64,000 bases of DNA, from contig NZ_CP108383.1 in assembly GCF_035958815.1 (NCBI RefSeq), forward strand, positions 4,960,001 to 5,024,000, given 5' to 3'. Every line of letters begins with the position of its first letter. The stretch's first letter is position 1. The stretch is from Nocardia sp. NBC_01327 (GTDB lineage Bacteria; Actinomycetota; Actinomycetes; Mycobacteriales; Mycobacteriaceae). This document shows, piece after piece, positions 33,363 to 42,551 of this stretch. Below the pieces are notes generated by a model. The model saw nothing but the letters and a program-made list of their open reading frames with translations, was not told the origin of the DNA and made no database searches. Made by a program: the position numbers and the translations under genes.

Positions 33363-33770
33363 GTGGTTTCGGTACCGATCGCACGCCATCTGCTGCGGGC
33401 GAAAGATCTGGCCGACGCGCGCTACGGCGAACCCCTGGGGGTGGTCGATATGGCGGCGGCGGCCGGATTGTCGCGCGCGCATTTCAGTCGCGAATTCCGT
33501 CGCGCCTTCGGCGAGTCACCTCACAGCTATCTGCTCACGCGGCGGATGGAACGCGCCGCCGCACTGCTGCGCTATACCGATCATTCCGTCGCCGATATCT
33601 GCTTCCGCGTCGGCTGGCAGAGCGTCGGCTCGTTCACCACCACCTTCACCCGCACCTTCGGCCGGTCACCGACGATGTACCGCGCCGCCTATCCGCCCGC
33701 CGCCCAGCACGTGCGCGTGCCCTCGTGCATGGTGCGCTTTTTCGGCCGCCCGCAGAACAGCCCGTCCTGA
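33363..33770 (+). CDS. AraC-family regulator (short, DNA-binding domain only)
   Basis: About 135 residues from GTG 33363; an ATG at 33300 is in frame but would overlap the probable promoter of the divergent M-box transcript. Two HTH units are clear: VVDMAAAAGLSRAHFSREFR, and DHSVADICFRVGWQSVGSF followed by FGRSPTMYRA. There is no sensor domain. Such short AraC proteins often regulate adjacent VOC-family or transporter genes, both found downstream. Confidence 0.85.
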   Translation: MVSVPIARHLLRAKDLADARYGEPLGVVDMAAAAGLSRAHFSREFRRAFGESPHSYLLTRRMERAAALLRYTDHSVADICFRVGWQSVGSFTTTFTRTFGRSPTMYRAAYPPAAQHVRVPSCMVRFFGRPQNSPS

Positions 33771-33866
33771 CGGCACACCCTGCCCGCAGCAGCGACACCA
33801 CCGGGCGTGAAGGAAATCCGTTCCCCGACAGGTGAATCGGGCCCTTATGTGCCGGACTTCCGCCCC

Positions 33867-35222
33867 TCACGCGCCGACGGCCGCACCGCGCGCATCCGGG
33901 GCCGCGCCGGCCTTCGCGAGCACGGGTATCTCTCCGGAATCGGGCACTTCGGTGCCGCGCAGCGAGGCGCCCGCGGTCTCGCGCAGGAAGAACCAGGCGA
34001 TCAGGCCGATACCGCAGCCGAAGACCATGTACAGCGCCGGGAACAGGGTCCAGCCGGTGCCGTCGATGACCGCCTCGTTCACCAGCGGTGCGGTGCCGCC
34101 GAAGACGGCCGTGGACACGTTGTAGCCCAGCGCGAAGCCCGCATAGCGGACCTGGGTGGGAAAGATGGCGGGGAAGGTGGCCGTGATGGTCGCCAGCTGC
34201 GGCAGATACAGCAGCCCCAATACCACGAAACCGAGGACGGCCCAGACGGTTCCACGGCCCATCAGCCAGTACATCGGGACCGCCAGCACCGCCAGGCCGA
34301 TCAGCGAATACAGCCACATCGGCCGGCGCCCGACCCGGTCGGACAGGCGGCCGAACCACGGCAGCGCCGCCATCATGATCACCTGGCCGACCAGCATCAT
34401 GGCGGTGGTGGTGGATTCGCCCATGCCCAGGGTGTGCTGCAGATAGGTCGGCTGATAGGTCAGCAGGGTGTAGTTCGCGATATTGAGCGCCACCACCAGC
34501 CCGGCCAGGGTCAGCAGCTCACGCCGGTAATCGGTGAACAGCACCCGCAATCCGGTCGGCGGCTGCTTCTGGGCCTGCACCTCGGTGAAGACCGGCGATT
34601 CCTCCAGCCGTGAGCGCAGATACCAGCCGATCAGCCCCAGCGGCACCGCCAGCAGGAACGGAATGCGCCAGCCCCACGCGTGCATGGCGTCCGAGCCCAG
34701 TGCCAGCTGGCAGGCCAGCACCACCGCCGAACCGCCGACGAAACCGCCCAGGGTGCCGAATTCCAGGAAGCTGCCCAGGAAACCGCGGCGGCGATCGGAG
34801 CAGGTCTCGGCGAGATAGGTTGCCGCGCCGCCGTATTCACCGCCGGTGGAGAAGCCCTGCACCACCCGCAGGGTGATCAGCAGAATGGGCGCGAGCACTC
34901 CCGCGGTGGCATGGGTGGGCAGGATGCCCAGGGCGCCGGTCGCACCGGCCATGAGCAGAATCGTGGTGGCCAGCACCGCTTTTCGGCCCACCCGGTCACC
35001 CAGCGGGCCCCACACCATGCCGCCGAGCGGGCGCAGCAGGAACGACACCGCGAAACCGAGCATGGTGCCCAGGGCGCCGAGGTGCCCGGGAAAGAAGGCG
35101 GCGGTGATGTAGGTGGCGGCCGCGGCGTAGACGCCGTAGTCGAACCATTCGGTGGCATTGCCCATGGCCGCTGCGGCCACCGCACGGGTCTGCTGTGCGG
35201 ATTTCGGGTCGCGGGTGCTCAT
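33867..35222 (-). CDS. MFS metabolite:H+ symporter (MHS/ProP-like)
   Basis: 451 residues, 12 membrane spans. MHS-group signatures: MGNATEWFDYGVYAAAATYI in span 1, GPLGDRVGRKAVLATTI (motif A), RVVQGFSTGGEYGGAATYLA and GRLSDRVGRRPMWL. Members import osmolytes, citrate or other carboxylates. The ATG at 35220-35222 is preferred over upstream in-frame codons because conserved sequence starts there. Confidence 0.9.
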   Translation of the reverse strand: MSTRDPKSAQQTRAVAAAAMGNATEWFDYGVYAAAATYITAAFFPGHLGALGTMLGFAVSFLLRPLGGMVWGPLGDRVGRKAVLATTILLMAGATGALGILPTHATAGVLAPILLITLRVVQGFSTGGEYGGAATYLAETCSDRRRGFLGSFLEFGTLGGFVGGSAVVLACQLALGSDAMHAWGWRIPFLLAVPLGLIGWYLRSRLEESPVFTEVQAQKQPPTGLRVLFTDYRRELLTLAGLVVALNIANYTLLTYQPTYLQHTLGMGESTTTAMMLVGQVIMMAALPWFGRLSDRVGRRPMWLYSLIGLAVLAVPMYWLMGRGTVWAVLGFVVLGLLYLPQLATITATFPAIFPTQVRYAGFALGYNVSTAVFGGTAPLVNEAVIDGTGWTLFPALYMVFGCGIGLIAWFFLRETAGASLRGTEVPDSGEIPVLAKAGAAPDARGAAVGA

Positions 35223-35537
35223 GAGCGGCTCTCTTCCCTGGTCGCGAGATCGGTGGTGCGCGGCACGACTGCGGTGCCCGCACGAAGATTCGACATACCC
35301 GGGGGTCTGTTCGAGCAAACTCGCGGTGCCGCCCGCGCCCGCGCGGCGATCGGCGGCCACCAGCGGGTTCAAGGGGTTTGTGACATGGATCGCACTGGCT
35401 CGAATGCGCCGGGCAAATGAGAAGCCATCGCACTGGCAGGCCCGGTGCAGAACAGCACGTTTCGAGAAGACTCAGCGGCTGCGGGCCGGTTAGCGTTCAG
35501 CACAGTCCGCAACAGGTCCGATCAGGGAGAACCGACA

Positions 35538-35957
35538 ATGAAGATTTCCAGCGTGCAGCTGTGGGTCCACGACCAGGCCGCCGCGCTCACGTTCTATACC
35601 GAGAAGGTCGGTATGGAATTGCGTAGTGATGTGACCATGCCGGAGATGGGTGACTTCCGCTGGCTCTCGGTCGGTCCCGTCGGGCAGCCCGAGCTCGAGA
35701 TCGTCCTCATGGCCGTGCCCGGGGCGCCGGTGATGGATTCGGAGACCCAGGCGCAGGTGCGCGACCTCATGTCCAAAGGCTATGCCGGAGCGGTCTTCCT
35801 GACCACCGACGATGTGCAGCGCGACTTCGAGGCCCTGCAGTCGCGCGGGGTGGAATTCACCGAGAAGCCGCAGGAGCAGCCCTATGGCATCGACTGCTCC
35901 TTCCGCGACCCGTCGGGCAACAATCTGCGCCTGGCGCAACTGCCCGCACAGGCCTGA
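35538..35957 (+). CDS. VOC-family protein (glyoxalase/bleomycin-resistance fold)
   Basis: 139 residues with paired beta-alpha-beta modules: VQLWVHDQAAALTFYTEKVG, then DFRWLSVGPVGQPELEIVLM, DVQRDFEALQSRGVEF and IDCSFRDPSGNNLRLAQ. These proteins bind a divalent metal; the activity is unknown. The ATG at 35538 follows AGGGAGA. A hairpin terminates it. Confidence 0.9.
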   Translation: MKISSVQLWVHDQAAALTFYTEKVGMELRSDVTMPEMGDFRWLSVGPVGQPELEIVLMAVPGAPVMDSETQAQVRDLMSKGYAGAVFLTTDDVQRDFEALQSRGVEFTEKPQEQPYGIDCSFRDPSGNNLRLAQLPAQA

Positions 35958-36033
35958 TCCGGTCGCCGCCGGCACGTCATCGCCGGTGCGTGTGCCCTGA
36001 GGGCATCGAGCGGGAAGCACCGGCGCTCGGGCG

Positions 36034-36068
36034 GGCCCGGCCCGGATCCGATGATCCTGGGCCGGGCC
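36034..36068. terminator. Terminator hairpin between convergent genes
   Basis: GGCCCGGCCCGGATC (36034-36048) pairs with GATCCTGGGCCGGGCC (36053-36068) with one bulged T. Confidence 0.75.
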
Positions 36069-36082
36069 GGGATTCACCTCGG

Positions 36083-36568
36083 TCAGTCGGCCGTGGCCGC
36101 GAACGCGCCGGGCTTGTAGGACCCGCCCTGCTGGCGCAGGATCACACCGAGCCGATTGGCCGCATTGATCTGAGCCACCAGTGCGACCAGCGCCGCGATC
36201 TGCTCGTCGTCGTAATGCTTGCGCGCCTGCGCCCAGGTCTCGTCGGACACGCCGTGATGGGCGTCGGCGAGGCGGGTGCCCTCCTCGGCGAGCGCGAGCG
36301 CGGCCCGCTCGGGCTCGGTGTAGACCGTGCTCTCGCGCCAGGCCGCGACCAGATTGATCCGCACCGCGGGTTCTCCGGCATGCGCGAGATCCTTGGCGTG
36401 CGCATCGGTGCAGAACCCGCAGCCGTTGATCTGACTCACCCGCAACATCACCAGCTCCTGCGTGACCTTCGGCAGCGGCGACCCGATGAGCACCGTCGCC
36501 GCGGTGGCGAATCGTTTGGCGAACTTGGCGCCGACCTCGGTATCGAACATATTCAAACGCGATTCCAT
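36083..36568 (-). CDS. AhpD-like carboxymuconolactone decarboxylase-family protein
   Basis: 161 residues, all helical. The redox CxxC with downstream His is seen in INGCGFCTDAHAKDLAHAGE, the AhpD active-site pattern. ELVMLRVSQ precedes it. It likely acts in peroxide or thiol metabolism. The ATG at 36566-36568 follows GAGG. Confidence 0.9.
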   Translation of the reverse strand: MESRLNMFDTEVGAKFAKRFATAATVLIGSPLPKVTQELVMLRVSQINGCGFCTDAHAKDLAHAGEPAVRINLVAAWRESTVYTEPERAALALAEEGTRLADAHHGVSDETWAQARKHYDDEQIAALVALVAQINAANRLGVILRQQGGSYKPGAFAATAD

Positions 36569-36792
36569 GACGTCGTCCTCACTTCTAGCGCTGCGCTGTG
36601 CAGCGGACGACCATGAGATGCCGGTGACCCGATTTCTGTGACAGTGCCCCGCTGTGGCGGGCGCCACAACGCCCCGCATCGTGTGCGGTATCGGCGGTCG
36701 GCATCGGCAGCGGCGACGCGATCGACCGGCCGGGAACCGTGTAGTGCCTCAGCTGTGAATCATGGTGGCGCGCAGCGTGTTCGGTGGCCGAA

Positions 36793-37437
36793 TCAGGCGG
36801 GGTCCAGGCCGAGGTGGCGGGCCAGCAGGGCCATCTGGTCGGCGTAGTGGGCGATGAATTCGGGGGAGCGCGGGTCGGTGTCGCAGACGCCCTCGATGAC
36901 GTGCGGCAGGGTGGTCGGGGCCATGGCGGCGGCCATGAGCATGACCAGCAGGCACTGCGGATCCAGCGCGGCGGGCAGGTGACCGGCCTCCTGCAGTTCG
37001 CGCAATTGCTGTACGCCCTCCCCGAGCATGCGGGTGCGCGGCGTGTGCTCCGGATCGTCGGCGGGGCCGGTGTATTGCAGGCCGGTCCAGGCCAGCAGGC
37101 GCGCACCCGCGGCATTGTGCGCCGCCTCCATCGCATAGGTGCGCAGCTGCTCCGGCAGTGCGGTGCCCGGGGGGACCAGCTCGCGCCGGCGCTGCTGCCA
37201 CTGCTGTGAAACAGCTTGGTACAGGCCCTCTTTGCCGTCGAAGTAGTACGAGATCAGCTGCACGTTCACCCCGGCGCGGGCGGCGATCTCGGCGATGCGC
37301 GCGCCCGCGTAACCGTGCGCGCCGAACTCCGCGACCGCCGCGTCGAGGATCAGCGCGCGGGTGCGTTCGGGATCGCGCTGGCGGTCCTGGGGCTTGGGCG
37401 ACCTGCGAGGTTTCGGATCGGGCACAGCAGTGAGCAT
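36793..37437 (-). CDS. TetR-family regulator
   Basis: 214 residues. HTH: TRALILDAAVAEFGAHGYAG, then AGVNVQLISYYFDGKEGLYQ. ATG at 37435-37437. It is divergent from an FAD monooxygenase. The inverted arms TCAAGTG (37456-37462) and CACTTGA (37486-37492) between them are a likely operator, so it probably represses the monooxygenase. Confidence 0.9.
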   Translation of the reverse strand: MLTAVPDPKPRRSPKPQDRQRDPERTRALILDAAVAEFGAHGYAGARIAEIAARAGVNVQLISYYFDGKEGLYQAVSQQWQQRRRELVPPGTALPEQLRTYAMEAAHNAAGARLLAWTGLQYTGPADDPEHTPRTRMLGEGVQQLRELQEAGHLPAALDPQCLLVMLMAAAMAPTTLPHVIEGVCDTDPRSPEFIAHYADQMALLARHLGLDPA

Positions 37438-37455
37438 ACCCAATGCCTGATTGGT

Positions 37456-37492
37456 TCAAGTGGACATATGAATTAATCAAACAAACACTTGA
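37456..37492. promoter_or_regulatory. Inverted repeat between TetR and monooxygenase genes
   Basis: TCAAGTG and CACTTGA are perfect 7-base arms around a 23-base AT-rich spacer. The location in the shared promoter suggests an operator or a pair of half sites. Confidence 0.5.
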
Positions 37493-37570
37493 CACGGTGG
37501 GAGCGACGGGCCGAGCATGAGGTGGTGAGACAGGGGCGATCGGCGTCCCGCACAACGAAGGACACGCGAT

Positions 37571-38722
37571 ATGTCGAAGACAGCGAGGATTCTCATCGCA
37601 GGGGCCGGTGTCGGCGGACTGGCGCTGGCGCAGGCGCTGCATCACGGCGGGCTCGAGGTCGCGGTCCACGAACAGGACCCGACACCGCGAATTCGCCACC
37701 AGGGCTTCCGCATTCACATCGACGAGAACGGCGACCGGGCCTTGCGCAGCTGCCTGCCCGCCGCGACGTTCGAACTGGTGCGCCAGAGCAGCGGGACCAA
37801 CGACGACGTGGTCGGCATGTACACCGAACAGCTCGATCCGGTGCTGACACAGACGTTTCCGGGCATCACCGACGAGCTGATCACCAATGTCGACCGCAAC
37901 ACCCTGCGCCACGGCCTGCTGACCGGACTGGGCGATATCGTGCACTTCGGGCACGAGGTGCGCGGCTACCGCCACACCGACTCCGGCCGGGTGCGCGTGG
38001 AATTCGCGGACGGCACCGCCGACGAGGCGGACCTGCTGATCGGCGCGGACGGCGTGGGATCGGCGGTGCGGAGGCAGTTGCTCCCGCATGCCGGCGTGCG
38101 CGATCTCGGCGTCCGCTGCCTCTACGGTCGCATGACGCTCACCGAGGTCACTCGCGCGCTCATTCCGCCGGCGGTCGAACGCGGCTTCTCCTGGGTTTCC
38201 GACAATGCCGGCTGCGGCGCCGGATTCGCGCCCGTGCGCTTCCGCCGCCCGCCCGCCGGCGCCTCGGACTACCTGATGATCACGCTGCTCGCGACCCCCG
38301 AACACCTGGGCGTATCGCACGAGCGGCTGGCCGAGCTCTCCGCCCGGCAGCTGTGGACCCTGGCCGTGCAGGCCACCGCCGCCTGGCATCCGGCGCTGCG
38401 GGAACTGTTCGCGCACGCCGACGCGGACTCCTTCTTCCCGATCGCGCTGCGCGCCGGGCAGCGGGTCGGCCCCTGGACGCCGGGCCCGGTCACCCTGCTC
38501 GGCGATGCCATCCACACCATGCCGCCCACCGGCGGGGTCGGCGCGAACACCGCGCTGCGGGATGCGCAGACCCTGGCCGGCGAACTGCTCGCCGCCGCGC
38601 GCGGGCGGCAGTCGCTGATCGCCGCGGTCGGCGCGTACGAAGCGGTCATGCTGCCACGGGGTTTCGCCACCATCGACGCCTCCCTGGAGATGGCCGCACA
38701 GCTGTTCGGCAGCAGCGTCTGA
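37571..38722 (+). CDS. FAD-dependent aromatic-type monooxygenase
   Basis: 383 residues. FAD motif ILIAGAGVGGLALAQAL, the DG motif LLIGADGVGSAVRRQ and the GD motif VTLLGDAIHTMPPTGGVGAN identify the PHBH-fold group A monooxygenases. It would hydroxylate or epoxidise a small organic substrate with NAD(P)H and O2. The ATG is at 37571. Divergent TetR control suggests a role in handling an inducing compound. Confidence 0.92.
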   Translation: MSKTARILIAGAGVGGLALAQALHHGGLEVAVHEQDPTPRIRHQGFRIHIDENGDRALRSCLPAATFELVRQSSGTNDDVVGMYTEQLDPVLTQTFPGITDELITNVDRNTLRHGLLTGLGDIVHFGHEVRGYRHTDSGRVRVEFADGTADEADLLIGADGVGSAVRRQLLPHAGVRDLGVRCLYGRMTLTEVTRALIPPAVERGFSWVSDNAGCGAGFAPVRFRRPPAGASDYLMITLLATPEHLGVSHERLAELSARQLWTLAVQATAAWHPALRELFAHADADSFFPIALRAGQRVGPWTPGPVTLLGDAIHTMPPTGGVGANTALRDAQTLAGELLAAARGRQSLIAAVGAYEAVMLPRGFATIDASLEMAAQLFGSSV

Positions 38723-38869
38723 GGCCCGAATTGTCGCCGCCGCACCAATTCATGACGCCGACGCGCCGTCGATGCGCAGGTTTCCGTGCTGGCAAAGGGC
38801 ATGGAGGACAATGCGTTAGGCAAATGTGTGGTGTGTGCGGTCTTGGGTCCGGGAGTGGCGGGGAGAAGC

Positions 38870-39166
38870 ATGGGCGTGACGTATGAGCAGGCGCGGCAGA
38901 GTGTTCGAGATGTGTTGCAGCCTGAATGGCGCTGGGGCACATTCTGTTTGGACGATCGCACCATCGTCGAGAACGACGAGGTGTTCGTCTTCAACGTAGG
39001 GGCGCGAGAACTGCTGGTGGACCGGGACCTGTCGTACGCGGTCGCGAGCGGAGTGTCGGTGGTCTACAAGGACGACGGGCGCCTGGGCGCCCTGCCCTCG
39101 ACGATGGTGGCCACCGATCCCACCGTCCGCATCCGCCCCAACCCGAGTCCGACCATGCACGACTGA
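38870..39166 (+). CDS. Imm35-like (YrhB-type) immunity-fold protein
   Basis: 98 residues from the ATG at 38870, which follows GGGGAGAA. VTYEQARQSVRDVLQ, then a beta-rich core with VFVFNVGARELLVDRDLSYA and VSVVYKDDGRLGALPS, resembles immunity protein 35 as in E. coli YrhB. Such proteins neutralise polymorphic toxins. No toxin gene with a recognisable delivery domain lies next to it. The identification rests on pattern only. Confidence 0.55.
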   Translation: MGVTYEQARQSVRDVLQPEWRWGTFCLDDRTIVENDEVFVFNVGARELLVDRDLSYAVASGVSVVYKDDGRLGALPSTMVATDPTVRIRPNPSPTMHD

Positions 39167-39206
39167 CCGAGCACGACCGGACGAGGCACCGGCGAAGTCG
39201 GAATGC

Positions 39207-39830
39207 TCAGCGGTACATGCTGCGGTACGCGGCGATCGTCTGCACCAGGTGATCGACGATCTGATCGCGGGTCGCGCGCAATGTGCCGTTGAGCCAGGCC
39301 GAGAACATGCCGGCATTGCCGCTGGCCATGGTGACCGCGGCCAGGCGCCGGCGGGTGGGATCGGCGATATGGGCGAACAGGTGGTCCTGAATCAGCCGGG
39401 TGAAGGCGGGCATGACCGCGATGGTGGTCTGGCCCAGGCCCGTGGAGGAGTACGGCTCGACCAGGAACAGGCGCGATTTGCGGGGATCCTGCAGCACCTT
39501 GTCGACCAGCACCTCCGAAAGCGCGCGATCGCGCAGCGGATCATCGCCCACCGCGAACGCGGTCATCGGCTCCAGGAACTCCTCGGCGATCTGCCGGTAG
39601 AGCACATCGAGCAGTTCGTCTCTGCTGGTGAAGCTTTCGTAGAAATAGCGGTCCGTGAGCGTGGCCTTGCGGCAGACCGCGCGCATGGTGACCGCACCGG
39701 CCCCGGACTCGCCGATCAGGTCGAGGGCGGCGTCGAGCAGCGCGGCGCGACGGGCCTCACGGCGTTCGGTGAGAGTCGTTCCGCCCCAGATACGGGGTTC
39801 GGCGTCGGAGGGAGGCTGCTCGGTCTGCAC
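39207..39830 (-). CDS. TetR-family regulator
   Basis: About 207 residues. HTH: RRAALLDAALDLIGESGAGA, then KATLTDRYFYESFTSRDELL. The start is uncertain: a GTG at 39828-39830 lies directly against AGGAG, and a GTG at 39867-39869 has no ribosome site. There is no obvious divergent target, so the regulon is unknown. Confidence 0.85.
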   Translation of the reverse strand: MQTEQPPSDAEPRIWGGTTLTERREARRAALLDAALDLIGESGAGAVTMRAVCRKATLTDRYFYESFTSRDELLDVLYRQIAEEFLEPMTAFAVGDDPLRDRALSEVLVDKVLQDPRKSRLFLVEPYSSTGLGQTTIAVMPAFTRLIQDHLFAHIADPTRRRLAAVTMASGNAGMFSAWLNGTLRATRDQIVDHLVQTIAAYRSMYR

Positions 39831-39907
39831 CTCCTGAAGAGTAGTGCCCGGACCCGAGTGGCGGCGCACACCCGGGGCCGGGGTGCCCGATCACGCGGCG
39901 CGCACGC

Positions 39908-40309
39908 TCAGCTGACCACGCAGGCGCTGCCCAGATTGATGCCCGTGCCGACCTGCACCTGCACCCACTGCTGCCCGTTGTAGGACCAGGCTTCGATGTA
40001 GTGCGAACCGGTCGAGGTCGGGGTCCAGGTGGAGGTGCCCGTGCCGCCGCTGCCCAGGTTGAACTGCTGCTGGCCGAAGGTGGCGGTATTGGTGTCGTAG
40101 AGCCAGATCTGTTCGTACGGACTGCCGTTCACCGTGACCGTGTACGAGCAATTGGTGCCGTATCCGCCGCTGCCGAGCGGGATGCTCGAGCCCGAGGACA
40201 CACTCACGCTGTTGATGTAGGCCGACGCGTCGGGTGCGGCCAGTACCAGCGCAGCCGCCGCGGCGCCGAGAGTGGTCACTGTGAGGGCCGACTTCCGGAA
40301 TCGGATCAT
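39908..40309 (-). CDS. Small secreted protein
   Basis: 133 residues. Signal peptide with basic start MIRFRKSALTV, a hydrophobic core and an Ala-rich cut site after DASA. The mature part is beta-rich and dominated by Gly, Ser, Thr and Asn, with two Cys that may form a disulphide (NCSYTV and the C-terminal ACVVS). The ATG at 40307-40309 is chosen because GGAG lies 9 bases upstream. Unknown function; resembles short exported Nocardia/Mycobacterium proteins. Confidence 0.8.
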   Translation of the reverse strand: MIRFRKSALTVTTLGAAAAALVLAAPDASAYINSVSVSSGSSIPLGSGGYGTNCSYTVTVNGSPYEQIWLYDTNTATFGQQQFNLGSGGTGTSTWTPTSTGSHYIEAWSYNGQQWVQVQVGTGINLGSACVVS

Positions 40310-40420
40310 GCCGATCATCTCCAGGGATAGATCAAGTATTGCCAGGTGAGAGGGCAATTTTACCGCTAGCGGGGTGCCCTGGTCCCGGCTTTGTGCCCTC
40401 CGCTGTGCTGATGCTCGCCG

Positions 40421-41710
40421 CTACTGGTGCGGGGCGGACGGAATGCTCAGGGCCAGCAGCGCGACATCGTCGTCGACGCCGTCGCCGAATCCGGTGAGCA
40501 GCTCGGTGACCGCGGCTGTCAGCGCCGGGGCCGTGGTCGGCCCGAACGCCCGCAGGAATTCGCGTAAGCGCTCCTCGCCGAAGCGTTCCCGGTCATGGAT
40601 GCGGGCCTCGGTGAGGCCGTCGGTGTAGAGCAGGAGCGTGTCGCCCGGGTCCAGGTGCACGTTCGCGCCGGTGAACACCGCATCCGCCAGCGCGCCGACC
40701 AGCATGCCGCCCGGCGTGTCGATCGCGGTCAGAGTGCCGTCCGCGCGGATCAGCAGTGCGGGCGGGTGCCCGCCGGCCGCCACCGTGAGTGCGGCGCCGG
40801 AGGATTCGGGCAGCAGAGCGCCGTAGATGACGGTGCAGAAGCGCGCCCCGGCGCCCCGATGTCCTTGGTGGAGCACGGTATTGAGATTGCCGAGCACCGA
40901 CAGCGGATCCGGGTCGTAGACCGCGGCGGCGCGCAGGGTGTAGCGGGTCAGGGAGGTCACCGCGGCGGCGGGCGCGCCCTTGCCGGACACGTCGCCGAGG
41001 AAGAACCCCCAGGACCCGCCGGCGAGCGGGAACAGATCGTAGAAGTCGCCGCCCACCTCGTCGGCCGAGGCGGGGTGGTAGTAGGCGGCGACCTCCACCC
41101 CGGGCACCGCCGGCAGTGTCGGGGGCAGCAGCGTGCGCTGCAACGTGGCGGCGAGCTTCTGCACGCGGTCGCGTTCGTAGTCCGCCGCCCGGCGGGCGCG
41201 AAGCAGTTCCTGTTCGTAGGCGCGGCGCTCGCGGGCGTCGAAGATCGTGGTGCGGATCAACTGCGCGGTGCCGTCGGAGCCGGCCTTCACCACCGAGGTC
41301 ACCAGGACCGGCAGCCGTGTCCCGTCCGTGCACCGCAATTCCAGTGCCAGACCGTCGACCCGGCCGTGCATCGCCAGCATGGGCGCGAGGTGGGTTTCGT
41401 GGTAGATCCGCCCGCCCACGGTGAGCAGATCACTGAATCTGCGCCGGCCGACCAATTCCGCACGCCGAAAGCCGAGCCACTCCAGCAGCGTGGTGTTGAT
41501 CTTGGCGATGGTGCCGTCCATCAGGGTGGAGAGATAACCGCAGGGGGCATGCTCGTAGAGGTCCTCGGCGCTGTCCTCGAGCAGTGCCGAGAACGCCGGG
41601 TCGGCGCCGCGATCACCGGAACCTCGATCACCGGAACCGGGATCACCGGAGGAGCTCTCGTGCTCCCGATCGCCCCCGCCCTGCACCTGATCGTCATTGC
41701 GGCACATCAT
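40421..41710 (-). CDS. PAS-PP2C phosphatase (RsbP-like)
   Basis: 429 residues. A charged N-terminus with GDPGSGDRGSGDRG repeats, a PAS domain at about 44-165 (DGTIAKINTTLLEWLGFRRA), a coiled linker, then a SpoIIE/PP2C phosphatase domain at about 200-425 with metal motifs EVGGDFYDLF, GDVSGKGAPAA, LLLYTDGLTEAR and DDVALLAL. In B. subtilis RsbP dephosphorylates an anti-anti-sigma factor under energy stress and needs RsbQ. Here the RsbQ-like gene overlaps its start by 4 bases. No anti-sigma or STAS gene is close by. Confidence 0.88.
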   Translation of the reverse strand: MMCRNDDQVQGGGDREHESSSGDPGSGDRGSGDRGADPAFSALLEDSAEDLYEHAPCGYLSTLMDGTIAKINTTLLEWLGFRRAELVGRRRFSDLLTVGGRIYHETHLAPMLAMHGRVDGLALELRCTDGTRLPVLVTSVVKAGSDGTAQLIRTTIFDARERRAYEQELLRARRAADYERDRVQKLAATLQRTLLPPTLPAVPGVEVAAYYHPASADEVGGDFYDLFPLAGGSWGFFLGDVSGKGAPAAAVTSLTRYTLRAAAVYDPDPLSVLGNLNTVLHQGHRGAGARFCTVIYGALLPESSGAALTVAAGGHPPALLIRADGTLTAIDTPGGMLVGALADAVFTGANVHLDPGDTLLLYTDGLTEARIHDRERFGEERLREFLRAFGPTTAPALTAAVTELLTGFGDGVDDDVALLALSIPSAPHQ

Positions 41711-42507
41711 CTTTCATCCACGAAATCGATGATCGCCGCCGCGGTGAGCTCCGGTGCGCTCAATTGCGGACAGTGCCCGATCGCATCGAGGGTCACCAGG
41801 GAGCTGCCGGAGATCTCGTTGTGCACGAACTGGCCGACCTCACGCGGGGCGATCGCGTCCTGCGCGGTCTGGATCACCAGCGTAGGGACCGCGACCTGAG
41901 GCAGATCGGCGCGATTGTCGGACAGGAAGGTGGCCTGTGCGAAGACCCGCGCGATCACCGGGTCGGTCCGGCAGAAGCTGTCGGTCAGTTCCGCACCCAG
42001 CTCGGGGCGATCCGGAGTGCCCATGATCACCGGAGCCATGGTGGCCGACCAGCCCAGATAATTGGCGTCCAGCGAATCGAGCAACTCCTCGATATCGGCC
42101 CGGCTGAACCCGCCGCGGTACTCACCGTCATCGATGTAGCGCGGCGACGGCGTGAGCAGCACCAGTTTCGCGAAGCGCTCGGGGACCCGGTTGGCGGCCA
42201 GTACGGCGATCATCGCCGATACCGAATGGCCGACGAGCACAACATCACTGAGCTCGAGCTCGGCGCAGATGTCGATGATGTCCTCGGCGTAGGCGTCGAG
42301 GTTCGCATAGCGCTCGGCCGACCACGCCGAGGTGTCCGAGCGGCCGGCGCCGACATGATCGAACAGCACTACCCGGTATCGCTGCGCCAGCTGCGGCACG
42401 ATCAGGCGCCACAGATTCTGGTCGCAGCCGAAACCGTGCGCGAGCAACACCGTCGGTCCCGCGTCGGAACCGGTGACGACTACGTTGTTCCTGCTGCGCA
42501 CACTCAT
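41707..42507 (-). CDS. Alpha/beta hydrolase, RsbQ-like
   Basis: 266 residues. Nucleophile elbow GHSVS with Ser95, Asp in TAQDAIAP and His in AIGHCPQLSAP; the order and the GHCPxLSAP block match RsbQ. RsbQ is the positive partner of the RsbP phosphatase. The ATG at 42505-42507 follows AAGGATAG, and its end overlaps the phosphatase gene (ATGA). Together they form an energy-stress signalling module. Confidence 0.88.
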   Translation of the reverse strand: MSVRSRNNVVVTGSDAGPTVLLAHGFGCDQNLWRLIVPQLAQRYRVVLFDHVGAGRSDTSAWSAERYANLDAYAEDIIDICAELELSDVVLVGHSVSAMIAVLAANRVPERFAKLVLLTPSPRYIDDGEYRGGFSRADIEELLDSLDANYLGWSATMAPVIMGTPDRPELGAELTDSFCRTDPVIARVFAQATFLSDNRADLPQVAVPTLVIQTAQDAIAPREVGQFVHNEISGSSLVTLDAIGHCPQLSAPELTAAAIIDFVDER

Positions 42508-42551
42508 CTGGTCTATCCTTCCATGCCTGATCGCCACGCCTGGGACCTCTA

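Noticed and set aside
33771..33866. Terminator between the AraC and MFS genes
   Set aside because: Only weak, interrupted pairing is visible; no clean stem.
41600..41660. Short tandem repeat in the phosphatase gene as a possible mobile or CRISPR-like repeat
   Set aside because: It is an in-frame GDPGSGDRG-type linker repeat of a few copies, a coding microsatellite.
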